Positions 51,889-60,526 are shown, counted from the first letter of the stretch. The stretch: 64,000 nucleotides of DNA from Anaerolineaceae bacterium (GCA_017417055.1 JAFPZX010000021.1:26034-90033), one strand, 5' to 3'. Made by a program: numbers and translations. Notes: generated by a model from the letters alone, not told the origin.

Positions 51889-53184
51889 ATGAAAAAAATC
51901 GAGGAATTAATCAATCATTTGCTTTTGTACGCACGGGCGATGGCGAAGTGGATGTTGGTTTCGGTGATTGTCGGGCTGCTTTGCGGGCTGCTGGGATCGG
52001 CCTTCCATTATGGGGTGAGCCGGGCGAATTTGATCCGGGAGACAAATGCCTGGGTGATCTATCTGCTTCCTGCCGCGGGTATATTGGCAGTCGGTCTATA
52101 TCGGCTGTTTCATACGGAAGGACAGGGAACAAATAACATCCTGCAGGAGATCCAGAATGGAAAAGGTGTATCACTTTCACTGATCCCGGCGATCTTCCTG
52201 ACAACCGTGCTGACCCATCTGGCGGGCGGTTCTGCCGGTCGTGAAGGTGCTGCATTGCAGATGGGCGGCGGAATCGGCTATAACACCGGCAAGCTGCTGA
52301 AGCTGGACGACCGGGATCTGCGTACTGCCACAATGACCGGAATGGCGGCGTTTTTCTCGGCTCTGTTCGGTACGCCGCTGGGTGCTGCGGTTTTTTCACT
52401 GGAAGTTATTTCTGTTGGGCTGATCTATCATGCGGCTTTTATTCCCTGTTTTATCGCTTCCCTGACTGCCTACGGCGTTGCGTCGTTTTTGAAAATCAGC
52501 CCGGAACGTTTTGCTGTAACAGTTCCATCTCTTGATCTGTTGATGCTGTTTCGTGTAGCAATACTTGCTGTTTTGGGTGGGACGCTTTCTGCTATATTCT
52601 GCGGTGTTTTGCATGTAACGGAGCATAAATTGGAATCGTGGATCAAAAACCCATGGGTCAGGGCTTTTGCGGGCGGCGTGGTGATTTTGGCTCTGACGCT
52701 GCTGTTGGGCAGGGATTATAACGGCGCCGGGATGGGAATTATCAAACGGGCTATTGAAGACGGTCAGGCAGTCTCGACAGCTTTTCTCTGGAAGATGGTT
52801 TTCACTGCCATCACGCTGGCCGTCGGGTTCAAAGGCGGTGAAGTGGTGCCGAGTTTTTTTGTTGGTGCCACCTTTGGCTGTGTGGCCGGTCCGCTTCTTG
52901 GCTTGCCGGCAGGATTCTCAGCCGCAGTCGGATTGATTACGGTTTTCTGCGGCGCAGTCAATTGCCCGCTGGCTTCCATCTTTCTGGCAATCGAATTATT
53001 TGGTGCGGATGGTATGCTCTATTATGCGCTGGCCTGCGGGCTGAGTTATGTCTTTTCCGGCTATTCCGGACTGTATTCCAGTCAGCGAATCCTTTATGAC
53101 AAACTAAAGGCTCAATTTATCGATGTGCACACCAACGCTCATCATGAAGGTGAAATCACAGAAGCGAAACAACAACATTCCTGA
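51889..53184 (+). CDS. ClC-family chloride channel or antiporter
   Basis: 431 residues with about ten helices and AAGGG before the ATG. ClC signatures: AGGSAGREGAALQMGGGIG (the GREGP-type loop with the gating Glu), TGMAAFFSALFGTPLGAAVFSLEV and GFKGGEVVPSFFVGATFGCVAGPLLG. The first filter motif GSGIP is not evident; HTEGQGTNNILQEI stands at that place, so ion choice may differ from classical chloride members. It ends at a bidirectional terminator. Confidence 0.88.
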   Translation: MKKIEELINHLLLYARAMAKWMLVSVIVGLLCGLLGSAFHYGVSRANLIRETNAWVIYLLPAAGILAVGLYRLFHTEGQGTNNILQEIQNGKGVSLSLIPAIFLTTVLTHLAGGSAGREGAALQMGGGIGYNTGKLLKLDDRDLRTATMTGMAAFFSALFGTPLGAAVFSLEVISVGLIYHAAFIPCFIASLTAYGVASFLKISPERFAVTVPSLDLLMLFRVAILAVLGGTLSAIFCGVLHVTEHKLESWIKNPWVRAFAGGVVILALTLLLGRDYNGAGMGIIKRAIEDGQAVSTAFLWKMVFTAITLAVGFKGGEVVPSFFVGATFGCVAGPLLGLPAGFSAAVGLITVFCGAVNCPLASIFLAIELFGADGMLYYALACGLSYVFSGYSGLYSSQRILYDKLKAQFIDVHTNAHHEGEITEAKQQHS

Positions 53185-53192
53185 CCGGAAAG

Positions 53193-53226
53193 AAAACGGC
53201 GGCCCTAAATCAAGAGCCGCCGTTTT
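53193..53226. terminator. Bidirectional terminator
   Basis: AAAACGGCGGC and GCCGCCGTTTT are a perfect 11-base inverted repeat around a 12-base loop, with A and T runs at the ends. It serves the convergent ClC and amylase-family genes. Confidence 0.92.
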
Positions 53227-53232
53227 GTTATT

Positions 53233-54525
53233 CTATTCAATTGGTGTTGTAAAGATAATTGGTTTTCCGTCAGTCGTGAGTGTTCCGTCAATAATATGAA
53301 TATTGGTTCCGGTAATGAGGTTTTCGTAGGTGCCGTCCGGAACCTCAAGTTTGACTTCAGTTGGCTGCGATTTCAAGCTGAAAATGCCGATTTTCTTTAC
53401 GTCTTTATTGCGTCTGGTCATGACGGCGGTTTTGGATTCGTCGAACGCTGCGGCAAAGAAGGCGTCATCCGCAGACAGATATTCTTTCTTGATTTGTGCG
53501 AGCTTCTGCAGCAGCTTCGTCAGGTCATGACCGGTATTGCGGTCGATGTCCTCTTTCTCAAAAAGGCTGGGACGGTGATCATTTTCCCATTCCTGCCCGG
53601 CATACAACAGCGTAGTGCCCTTGAGAAAATAGAGCATGGCGGTGTAATTGATCAAGTCACTCTCATCATGGATGAAGGAAGCGATCCGGGGCTGGTCATG
53701 GTTTTCCAGGCAGCGCATCTTGTTGTAGTTAGCTGGATAGACTGCTTCCTGGAATTCCAGCAGGTCGGTCCATTGAGAAAGCGGCGCTTCATCCCGCAGG
53801 ATTTTGTCAAAGACAGTGCGGATATCGTATTCATATTCCAGGTCAAAGGCCTCGTATAATTCTGTGTCGCGGGCGGCTTTGATGCCTTCTGCGCGCAGGG
53901 CTGCTCCGAATTCACGATGGACGCTTTCTGCAAGCCAGATAAATCCCGGATGAATCTTTGCCACCGCTTCCCGTGCCTGTTTCCAAAAGTCAAGCGGTAC
54001 CAATGATGCGACGTCGCAGCGGAATCCGTCTACGATTTTTGCCCACATGGTCAGTGATTCCAACTGATAGTCCCAGAGTTCCGGGACTGTATAGTCCAGG
54101 TCGATCACATCACTCCAGTCGCCGACATGATTGCCGGGGGTACCATCCGGACGTTTGTAGAAAAATTCAGGGTGGGTTTCCCAAAGGACGGAATCTGGTG
54201 AAGTGTGATTGTAAACCACATCGATCATCACCTTCATGCCGCGTTTGTGGATTTCGTCGCAGAGATTGCGAAAATCAGTCATCGTTCCGTAAGCGGGATT
54301 GACTGTGCGATAGTCCCGGTTGGCATAGGGACAGCCGAGGCTGCCCTTTTTCCCTTTCACGCCGATGGGGTGAATGGGCATGAACCAGATGATATCAGTA
54401 CCCAGAGCCTTGATGCGGTCAAGGTCGGGGATGATTGAATTAAAAGTTCCCTCGGGTGTGTGTACCCGTACATAGATAGAATAGATTACCTGATTCTGCA
54501 AACCGGGATCTGTTGTTTTTGCCAT
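53233..54525 (-). CDS. GH13 alpha-amylase-family enzyme
   Basis: 430 residues from ATG 54525 (MAKTTDPGLQNQVIYSIYVR) with GAAAGG upstream; there is no signal peptide, so it acts in the cytoplasm. The catalytic triad is in place: nucleophile D171 (GFRCDVAS), acid/base E200 (WLAES) and D277 (LENHDQPR), with IDVVYNHTS as the first conserved region. A short C-terminal beta domain follows. It is smaller than secreted amylases and probably trims maltodextrins or sucrose-like oligosaccharides. Specificity not readable. Confidence 0.88.
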   Translation of the reverse strand: MAKTTDPGLQNQVIYSIYVRVHTPEGTFNSIIPDLDRIKALGTDIIWFMPIHPIGVKGKKGSLGCPYANRDYRTVNPAYGTMTDFRNLCDEIHKRGMKVMIDVVYNHTSPDSVLWETHPEFFYKRPDGTPGNHVGDWSDVIDLDYTVPELWDYQLESLTMWAKIVDGFRCDVASLVPLDFWKQAREAVAKIHPGFIWLAESVHREFGAALRAEGIKAARDTELYEAFDLEYEYDIRTVFDKILRDEAPLSQWTDLLEFQEAVYPANYNKMRCLENHDQPRIASFIHDESDLINYTAMLYFLKGTTLLYAGQEWENDHRPSLFEKEDIDRNTGHDLTKLLQKLAQIKKEYLSADDAFFAAAFDESKTAVMTRRNKDVKKIGIFSLKSQPTEVKLEVPDGTYENLITGTNIHIIDGTLTTDGKPIIFTTPIE

Positions 54526-54609
54526 AATGAACACCTTTCTCAATAAATACAGTTTCAATTCTAATGGATTGATACAAATCCTTAGTATAATTGGCATGAT
54601 TTAAAGTAC

Positions 54610-54716
54610 ATTGTAACTGTTCAGTACCGATAGCGCAACACAGAGGACAAACACCCATGTCGGCTTCGCGACAACAGGCTAATTGTCCCCGTGTGTGTCG
54701 TTCAGAACCGTTATTT
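54610..54716. repeat. Long palindromic repeat (GTCGGCTTCGCGACA centre)
   Basis: AACTGTTCAGTACCGA ... CCATGTCGGCTTCGCGACA ... TGTCCCCGTGTGTGTCGTTC then AGAACCGTTA. The outer arms are loosely complementary. Same family as 26529, 45160 and 47104. It sits between the divergent amylase and TlpA-like genes. Confidence 0.65.
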
Positions 54717-54745
54717 TTTCTAAATCAAAACAGGAGGTTCAGAAA

Positions 54746-55372
54746 ATGAAATATAACGTCTTGATAATCATTCTTATGTTGATTTGTCTATGTGCCTGTA
54801 CCACAAAAATTCAGCCGGAGCCGACAGCGGTTCCAACCGTGACAGTTGTTGAACCGACCACAGAACCAACAGCGGATGCAGCCAATGTGCCAGTTGCTGA
54901 AACTTCACAAAGCGAAGAAGAAAAAACAGCTGCTGTTGATGCAGTCACTGAAGCAATCAGCGGGCTGCATAACGTCAATGGAAACACAGTGAAAAGCCAG
55001 GATATTTTTGGCGGGCATAAGATGACAATGCTGAATATCTGAGCAACTACCTGTACTGCCTGCATTTCCGAAATGCCGGAATTGATTCAGCTGAACAAGG
55101 AATTTGAGAAAAAAGGCGGACAGATCGTCGGACTCGTGTTTGATGCTGTGGAAGATGACCTGATTCTGGAAGCACAGGAGATCGTGAAAGATCTCAATAT
55201 TGATTTCCTGACATTGCTTCCGAATGATACCCTGAGAAAGCAATTTGACGCAATGTCTTATCCAATCACCTATTTTATCAACCAAAAAGGAGAAATAGTC
55301 GGTGAACCATTCATGGGTGCCCGTGTTGCCGGTTATCGGGAAATGATGGAAAAATATCTTTCGGAAAATTAG
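54746..55372 (+). pseudogene. TlpA/thioredoxin-like lipoprotein interrupted by in-frame TGA
   Basis: Starts at ATG 54746 behind CAGGAGG. A lipoprotein signal (MKYNVLIIILMLICLCAC) puts the lipidated Cys at 18, then a Thr/Pro/Glu-rich stalk. The thioredoxin fold begins KSQDIFGGHKMTMLNI, then codon 99 is TGA (55040-55042), then ATTCTACISEMPELIQ and the rest of the fold to residue 208 in the same frame. In relatives the motif is N-(I/F)-W-A-T-x-C-x-x-C, so TGA stands exactly where Trp (TGG) is expected. It is either a one-base nonsense mutation or a decoded stop. The full product would be a membrane-bound thiol-disulfide reductase. Confidence 0.85.
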
Positions 55373-55381
55373 AATTCAACA

Positions 55382-55416
55382 AAAAACAGCGGAGTGTGTT
55401 TTCCTCCGCTGTTTTT
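55382..55416 (+). terminator. Terminator of the TlpA-like gene
   Basis: AAAAACAGCGGAG pairs perfectly with CTCCGCTGTTTTT around a 9-base loop, with a T run. It begins ten bases after the TAG stop. Confidence 0.92.
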
Positions 55417-55417
55417 G

Positions 55418-55506
55418 AAGGGACAATGGGGACGTTTTCCATGTATCCCGGCCAGGGATATCGGTGAATGTCCCCTTTGCCCCATTTAATCAGTGCTTCC
55501 CTGACA
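55418..55506. repeat. MITE-like element, one clear end
   Basis: GAAGGGACAATGGGGACG ... AATGTCCCCTTTGCCCC then ATTTAATCAGTGCTTCCCTGA. The interior arms GGGACAATGGGGAC/GTCCCCTTTGCCCC pair loosely. It lies between the terminator and the fucO 3' end. Confidence 0.65.
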
Positions 55507-55518
55507 GATGACAGCTGC

Positions 55519-56664
55519 TTACATCAGTTTGCGGAACATTGCTTCGAAGTCGGCAAGTGACGCTACCCTCGGGTTGCCGGGCGCGCAGGCATCCACAGCA
55601 GCGGACTGACAGAGGAAAGGAAGATCTTCTTCGCGCAGTTTTTCCAGTTTGGTGGGAATGCCGACGTCCACAGAAAGTTTCTGAACGGCATCAATGGCGG
55701 CCTTGCGGTATTCTTCCGGGCTCATACCGGTGGTATCAATGTCGAAGGCTTCCGCGATTGCTTTGAATTTTTCACCGGTGTAATCCTGGTTGAATTCCAT
55801 AACGATCGGCAGCATCATTGCGCAGGCAACGCCGTGCGGAGTATCATAAACGGCACCGAGCGTGTGAGCCATTGAATGGGCAATGCCGAGACCGACATTG
55901 GAATAAGCCATAGCAGTGACGTACTGGGCAAGGGCCATGCCTTCACGGCCATCAGGATCATTGGCGACTGCTTTGCGCAGGTTCTTAGCGATCAATTTGA
56001 TGGCTTCAAGGTTGAGACAGTCAGCCAGAGTCCAGGCTCCTTTGGTGGTGTAGCCTTCGATTGCGTGGGTCAAGGCGTCCATACCGGTAGAGGCGGTCAG
56101 CCCTTTGGGCATGGAGGACATCATGTCCGGGTCGACAATTGCAACATCAGGAATGTCATTCGGGTCGACGCAGACGAATTTGCGGCGTTTTTCGACATCG
56201 GTGATAACGTAGTTAATGGTGGATTCTGCACCGGTACCGCCGGTTGTCGGGACTGCGATGGTAAAGACGGTTCGGTTCTTCGTCGGAGCGACACCTTCGA
56301 GAGAACGGACATCATAGAATTCCGGATTGTTGACGATGATCCCGATTCCTTTGCCGGTGTCCATGGAGGAACCTCCGCCGATGGTGATCATAAAATCCGC
56401 ACCGGAGGCCTTGTAGGCATCCACGCCATGCTGGACATTTTCGATGGTCGGATTCGGTTTGATGTCAGAATAGGTTTCAAATTTGATGCCGTTGGCGGCC
56501 AGCAGGTCGGTGACTTTCTGTGTTACACCGAACTTTAGCAGATCAGGATCAGATGCGACAAAAGCTTTCTTAAGTCCCTTGGATTTGACAATTTCCGGAA
56601 TCTCTTTGATCGCGCCATGTCCATGGAAAGACATCCCATTCAATACAAAACGATTTACTGCCAT
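55519..56664 (-). CDS. fucO: Iron-containing alcohol dehydrogenase, FucO type
   Basis: 381 residues, with AAGGAG 12 bases before ATG. The metal ligands D196, H200, H263 and H277 fall at the same numbers as in E. coli FucO, and IEGYTTKGAW, YSNVGLGIAHSMAH and YDTPHGVA match that subgroup. The NAD-binding region has IGGGSSMDTGKGIG and PTTGGTGAEST. FucO reduces L-lactaldehyde to 1,2-propanediol; relatives reduce other short aldehydes. It lies alone, so a general fermentative role in regenerating NAD+ is as likely as fucose or rhamnose use. Confidence 0.85.
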   Translation of the reverse strand: MAVNRFVLNGMSFHGHGAIKEIPEIVKSKGLKKAFVASDPDLLKFGVTQKVTDLLAANGIKFETYSDIKPNPTIENVQHGVDAYKASGADFMITIGGGSSMDTGKGIGIIVNNPEFYDVRSLEGVAPTKNRTVFTIAVPTTGGTGAESTINYVITDVEKRRKFVCVDPNDIPDVAIVDPDMMSSMPKGLTASTGMDALTHAIEGYTTKGAWTLADCLNLEAIKLIAKNLRKAVANDPDGREGMALAQYVTAMAYSNVGLGIAHSMAHTLGAVYDTPHGVACAMMLPIVMEFNQDYTGEKFKAIAEAFDIDTTGMSPEEYRKAAIDAVQKLSVDVGIPTKLEKLREEDLPFLCQSAAVDACAPGNPRVASLADFEAMFRKLM

Positions 56665-56712
56665 TGTTTATGATTTCTCCTTTTGATCACTCAGCAGAAA
56701 TTGCTGATTTTT

Positions 56713-56816
56713 ACTTAAAGAAAACGCTGATTTATTCCAGTGCAGGCGGGAGGGCGTTTCTGTTATGCGCGCAAAACCGTCCCCGACCTGCTAATGATCA
56801 GTGCTCCCTGAGAAAA
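56713..56816. repeat. MITE-like element, core B reversed
   Basis: Left end TTAAAGAAAACGCTGATTTA, right end AATGATCAGTGCTCCCTGAG. The interior has GCGCGCAAAACCGTCCCC, core B in reverse. It lies upstream of fucO. Confidence 0.8.
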
Positions 56817-56954
56817 TGCAATCCTCATGCATTATTTTAGCATAATCTTTGTGAGAAAAACGCTCATTTTGTTTGAGAAATGCAAATAACTAAGCGATTT
56901 TGCGGTTTATGTGACGAATGACGCGGAAATTTATGACTAATTCCTGTAATAAGT

Positions 56955-57013
56955 GCATCAAAAGACCGGCACCTTCGTACGGGGTGAGCCGAATAAAGTG
57001 CCGGTTCTGATGC
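56955..57013. terminator. Hairpin downstream of the ParA operon
   Basis: GCATCA-AAAGA-CCGGCAC and GTGCCGG-TTC-TGATGC form a 13-pair stem with an internal bulge; the loop contains a smaller TTCG/CGAA stem. On the minus strand it would follow the low-complexity gene. No T run, so Rho-independent termination is uncertain. Confidence 0.5.
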
Positions 57014-57038
57014 TTCGTTTTGGATTACCATTACAGAA

Positions 57039-57557
57039 TCAGTTTTGTATGGGAACAGGTGGATTTATTATGATGGGTCGAAGTACCATAACCGGCATGC
57101 CAAATGGAAAACCGGGACAGAAGTATATCCATACCGGCAGCATCATTGCAATGGCTTGAGGGAACAGGTTCATAAGAGGGTATCCATTTGTAAAAGGTTC
57201 GGTTTCTTTTCCCTGCTCTTGTTCTTTTTCTTTTTCTTGACTCTTCTCCTTCTCCTGACCCCTATCCATATCCATATCTTGTTCTGTTGGTGCAGTTACA
57301 GTTGTGAATTGTTTTTCAGCGGATTCGGACTCCTGTTCCTGTTTGGCAGGTGTTGATTCAGTGGAGGGGTGTTTTTTAGATGTATTGGTCTTTCTCTTCT
57401 GATTCTGATACAAGGTGTTTCCATCTGCTTCAGTCTCAGCAGAGATTTTTCTTTTTTCTGGTTTTGGCGCGTTATCCCGATTTTGATCCTGATCCGTTTT
57501 TGGTTTCGCCGGTACAATGTCATGGAAAAGATCAAGATTTGCGGTTTTGTTTTTCAT
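57039..57557 (-). CDS. Low-complexity partner of ParA, unknown
   Basis: 172 residues. The start MKNKTANLDLFHDIVPAKP is followed by about 100 residues dominated by Lys, Glu, Gln, Asp, Asn and Thr, including a QEKEKSQEKEKEQEQGKE run, and then an unexpectedly hydrophobic tail (NLFPQAIAMMLPVWIYFCPG, then FPFGMPVMVLRPIII). It overlaps the ParA gene by ATGA, so the two are made together. The position corresponds to ParB-like partners, but there is no helix-turn-helix. The hydrophobic tail could anchor it in the membrane or reflect a late frameshift. Confidence 0.55.
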   Translation of the reverse strand: MKNKTANLDLFHDIVPAKPKTDQDQNRDNAPKPEKRKISAETEADGNTLYQNQKRKTNTSKKHPSTESTPAKQEQESESAEKQFTTVTAPTEQDMDMDRGQEKEKSQEKEKEQEQGKETEPFTNGYPLMNLFPQAIAMMLPVWIYFCPGFPFGMPVMVLRPIIINPPVPIQN

Positions 57558-58285
57558 TCGGATGTCTCCATTTCTGCGATTGTCTTATAAGCGATATTGT
57601 TTTTATTTCCCGGATCATAAATCAGTAATGGCTCATGAGCGCCCCATGCTTCAGCTGTCTTGACGTTACGGGAAATTGTCACGGGATATAGCTCCAGTGA
57701 ATGGCTTTCAGCTGCTTCTTTTGCTGCCTGGTGCAGTTTCAAACGGTCGTTATACGAAGTCAGCAGTATTTTATAAGTCAGTTCCGGTTTGGCTTTCCTG
57801 ATTTGATTTAGCGTACTCATAAATAATTCAAGTCCCCAAATATCGGCGGGATTTGGTTCCATCGGGATAATCACATGGTCGGATGCCATAAGCGCGTTTA
57901 CAGAGAGAAGTCCCAGACCGGGTGCGGTGTCGATGATGCAATAATCATATACACTATCCAAAAATGATAATGCCTTACGCAAAATATCACGGCGGTCTTT
58001 TCTGTCTGAAATTTCGTTTTCGACCTGGGATAACAAAATGTCAGCGGGCGCAACATCCATGCCGTGCCAGTCCCGGACGATCTCCTGAATGGCCGCTGTT
58101 CCCCGATAAACGTCTGTCATTGTCCTTTCTTGAGTGAGATTACTGTAAAGTGTCAATGAGGATTGTGGGTCATTGTCAATTAATAAAACATGCTTTTCCC
58201 GGGCAGTTATTGCTGCGGCAAGATTTGCGGCTGTTGTTGTTTTCCCGCATCCTCCCTTCTGAACTGATATAGCTATGGTTTTCAT
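57554..58285 (-). CDS. ParA/Soj-family ATPase
   Basis: 243 residues from ATG 58285, which has AAGAGG at good spacing; an ATG six bases upstream is too close. Deviant Walker A KGGCGKTT (residues 10-17) with the leading Lys, switch I LIDNDPQSS, and Walker B region YCIIDTAPGLGLLS. Such ATPases position plasmids, chromosomes or protein clusters. There is no parB homologue or replication gene here, so it is an orphan ParA whose cargo may be the low-complexity protein encoded downstream. A perfect 14-base palindrome lies 16 bases upstream of the start. Confidence 0.88.
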   Translation of the reverse strand: MKTIAISVQKGGCGKTTTAANLAAAITAREKHVLLIDNDPQSSLTLYSNLTQERTMTDVYRGTAAIQEIVRDWHGMDVAPADILLSQVENEISDRKDRRDILRKALSFLDSVYDYCIIDTAPGLGLLSVNALMASDHVIIPMEPNPADIWGLELFMSTLNQIRKAKPELTYKILLTSYNDRLKLHQAAKEAAESHSLELYPVTISRNVKTAEAWGAHEPLLIYDPGNKNNIAYKTIAEMETSE

Positions 58286-58300
58286 CGGCATTCCTCTTGT

Positions 58301-58314
58301 AATTGATATCAATT
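58301..58314. promoter_or_regulatory. Perfect palindrome upstream of ParA
   Basis: AATTGATATCAATT is a perfect 14-base palindrome just 5' of the ParA ribosome site. It could be an operator for autoregulation or a centromere-like site. Confidence 0.4.
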
Positions 58315-58369
58315 AAGTATATGCAATTGCTGTACCAGTTTTCTTGCCACTTACAAAGGTTGCGATTCA

Positions 58370-60526
58370 CTATTTTTCCTTTAATTTCTTCTTGTTCTCA
58401 TACATTGCAGCATCGGCGCGTTCAAAGACTTTTGCTACATTTTCATCATGATCGAATTTAGACATTCCGCTGGCAATGATGATCCCGCCGTTTGATGCGT
58501 TATCACGATTGATTTTATTCAGTTTCGCAAGCAAAATTTCAATTTCTTCGTAATCATTTCCGCGGGAAATTACAACGAATTCATCTCCGCCGACACGGAA
58601 TACAGGGCTGTGCGCAAAAATATGGCAAATCGTCCTGCATGCGTCTTTTAATAATTGATCACCGGCCTGGTGACCTTCTGTGTCATTCACGGCCTTTAGA
58701 TTGTTGACATCGAACACGGTGACTGCGAAATTAACCGGCTCTTTATCGGCAATCAGTTTATTCAGGCTTTCTTCCAGTTCCGCGTAAGCATGTTTATTTT
58801 TTACACCGGTCAGTTCATCTCTGTTTGCCTGGATCTTAGCTGCGGTGAGGTTGTTTTCGTATTCCATATCCCGTTTGACTTGAGCGTCTACATTGTTAAC
58901 GCCGACGATCAGCTGAGGACCATCTTTTTCTTCAATCATCGCGGCTTTCATCTCGACATAAATCGGTTCGCCGTTCAGAACCAGACGGTAATTTATTGTA
59001 AAAATTCCGTTTTTCCGGATCGAGTCCATGATGTTTTCTTCAGAAAACATTGAATTGAATTTCGGCAAGTCAGCCGGGTGAATGCTGGACTGTGCGTTTT
59101 GAAGGCTTTGTTCAAAGAAGTCATCGCCTTCTTTGCTTATTCCGAGACTGTCAAATGCGTTTGAACCGCTGTATTCGATGTAATGTTTTGTTTCCGGATT
59201 TACCGTGTATATAACGATAAAATCACCGGAAAGAGCTGAAATACGGGTGTAGGTGGTGCGTTCAGCTTTAATTCGTTCCGCTGCTTCCTGCTGTTTCATT
59301 TGCTCGTCGATGTTGAGAACTCCGATGACGATATGATCCCGGTCCTCGTTCATGCGGCTCGCTCTCATCCTGACGTAGGTCGGAACATTATTGACCATCA
59401 ACCTGTAATTGAGGAAAAACTGGTTAGCGTGGTTCAATGTTTGCAGAATATTTTCTTTGGTGAAAGCTGTAACAAAATCTTCCCGGTCTTTTTCATAGAT
59501 CAAAGATTGTGCGTCATTTTTGGCACGGGTAAAGAAATCATCAGACTGCCGGACAACAGTTAATTCACCGTTGTCCGAATTTGGGATGAATTCAGTAAAC
59601 TCATCGGTATTTATATCGATATAATACAAATAGCTGTAACCGGATGAAAGCGCCTGAGCAATATGCCCATAAGTGACGATTTCAGAACGTGCTTCTTCAT
59701 AAGCGGCTTTGACTTCTTTGTTTTCACGTCTGATATTGACCAGATCGGAAACATCCATGCTCATCCCGAGCAAACACAGCCGGCCGGTCGTATCGGTAAA
59801 TTTTTGCTTTGTCGTCTGAAAATGACGCATGTTTCCGGCACCGTCCAGCACATCTTCGATAAAGACAAACGGCTTTTCCATCAGCAGTGCTTTTCTGTCG
59901 TCTTCCTCAAAATGGAGTGCGGTTTCCAGATCGAAAATTTCGCGGTCAGTCAAACCGACGACCTCATCCGTTGTTTTTTTGTGTGCATATTCGGCAAAAG
60001 ACTGGTTGCAGGCGAGATACTTTCCGGTTTTGATATCTTTGGAAAAAGTCAAAGCCGGCATGTTTGTCAAAAGGGATGTGACAGACTCTGTAAGTTCTGC
60101 GATTCTTTCCGCGGTCTCAGCCTTTTCCGCAAGATATTCATTACTCATGACGAGATATTTGTTGGTTTCAGTCAGTTTTTTGTGTGCTGTATCTCTGTAC
60201 CTTTTCAAAACCGCGACGACGACAAAATTGATGACCATCCCAATGATGATGACTGCAATTTTTTGTGTATTGATTTCGTTATATTGAAAAAAGCTGTGAT
60301 TCGTAGAAAAGAAATACATGGAATACAGCAGCATCAGAAAAGCTGATACTGCACCGGGAATAATACCACCCAAACCGGTGAAAAGGACCATTGCGGAAAT
60401 CAAAATCATATTCGGATTGGGAACGTTAAAATAAGATACAGCGAAAATCAGTATCAGCATCAGTATTGCTGAAAGTATGGTGTAGGTTATCGTATTATTT
60501 TTTGTCGTTGCATTTTCTTTTGTCAT
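58370..60526 (-). CDS. Membrane PAS-GGDEF diguanylate cyclase
   Basis: 718 residues from ATG 60526 (AAGGG upstream; the ATG 18 bases earlier lacks a ribosome site). Four or five helices (about 10-110) and a coiled coil precede three PAS-like domains (about 140-260, 285-400 and 420-540), the last two similar in sequence (FFLNYRLMVNNVPTYVRMRA and FTINYRLVLNGEPIYVEMKA), a likely internal duplication. The C-terminal GGDEF domain is intact (RDELTGVKNKHAY, VFDVNNLKAVND, RVGGDEFVVI). It should make c-di-GMP in response to a ligand sensed by the PAS domains. Confidence 0.88.
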   Translation of the reverse strand: MTKENATTKNNTITYTILSAILMLILIFAVSYFNVPNPNMILISAMVLFTGLGGIIPGAVSAFLMLLYSMYFFSTNHSFFQYNEINTQKIAVIIIGMVINFVVVAVLKRYRDTAHKKLTETNKYLVMSNEYLAEKAETAERIAELTESVTSLLTNMPALTFSKDIKTGKYLACNQSFAEYAHKKTTDEVVGLTDREIFDLETALHFEEDDRKALLMEKPFVFIEDVLDGAGNMRHFQTTKQKFTDTTGRLCLLGMSMDVSDLVNIRRENKEVKAAYEEARSEIVTYGHIAQALSSGYSYLYYIDINTDEFTEFIPNSDNGELTVVRQSDDFFTRAKNDAQSLIYEKDREDFVTAFTKENILQTLNHANQFFLNYRLMVNNVPTYVRMRASRMNEDRDHIVIGVLNIDEQMKQQEAAERIKAERTTYTRISALSGDFIVIYTVNPETKHYIEYSGSNAFDSLGISKEGDDFFEQSLQNAQSSIHPADLPKFNSMFSEENIMDSIRKNGIFTINYRLVLNGEPIYVEMKAAMIEEKDGPQLIVGVNNVDAQVKRDMEYENNLTAAKIQANRDELTGVKNKHAYAELEESLNKLIADKEPVNFAVTVFDVNNLKAVNDTEGHQAGDQLLKDACRTICHIFAHSPVFRVGGDEFVVISRGNDYEEIEILLAKLNKINRDNASNGGIIIASGMSKFDHDENVAKVFERADAAMYENKKKLKEK

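Noticed and set aside
55040-55076. TGA as selenocysteine with a downstream SECIS hairpin
   Set aside because: The TGA replaces Trp rather than a catalytic Cys, and the 6-bp hairpin with CCG loop lacks the usual bulge and GU loop. A nonsense mutation or sequencing error is simpler.
57039-57557. ParB-family partition protein
   Set aside because: No helix-turn-helix or ParB box motif is visible; only the position next to ParA suggests a partner role.
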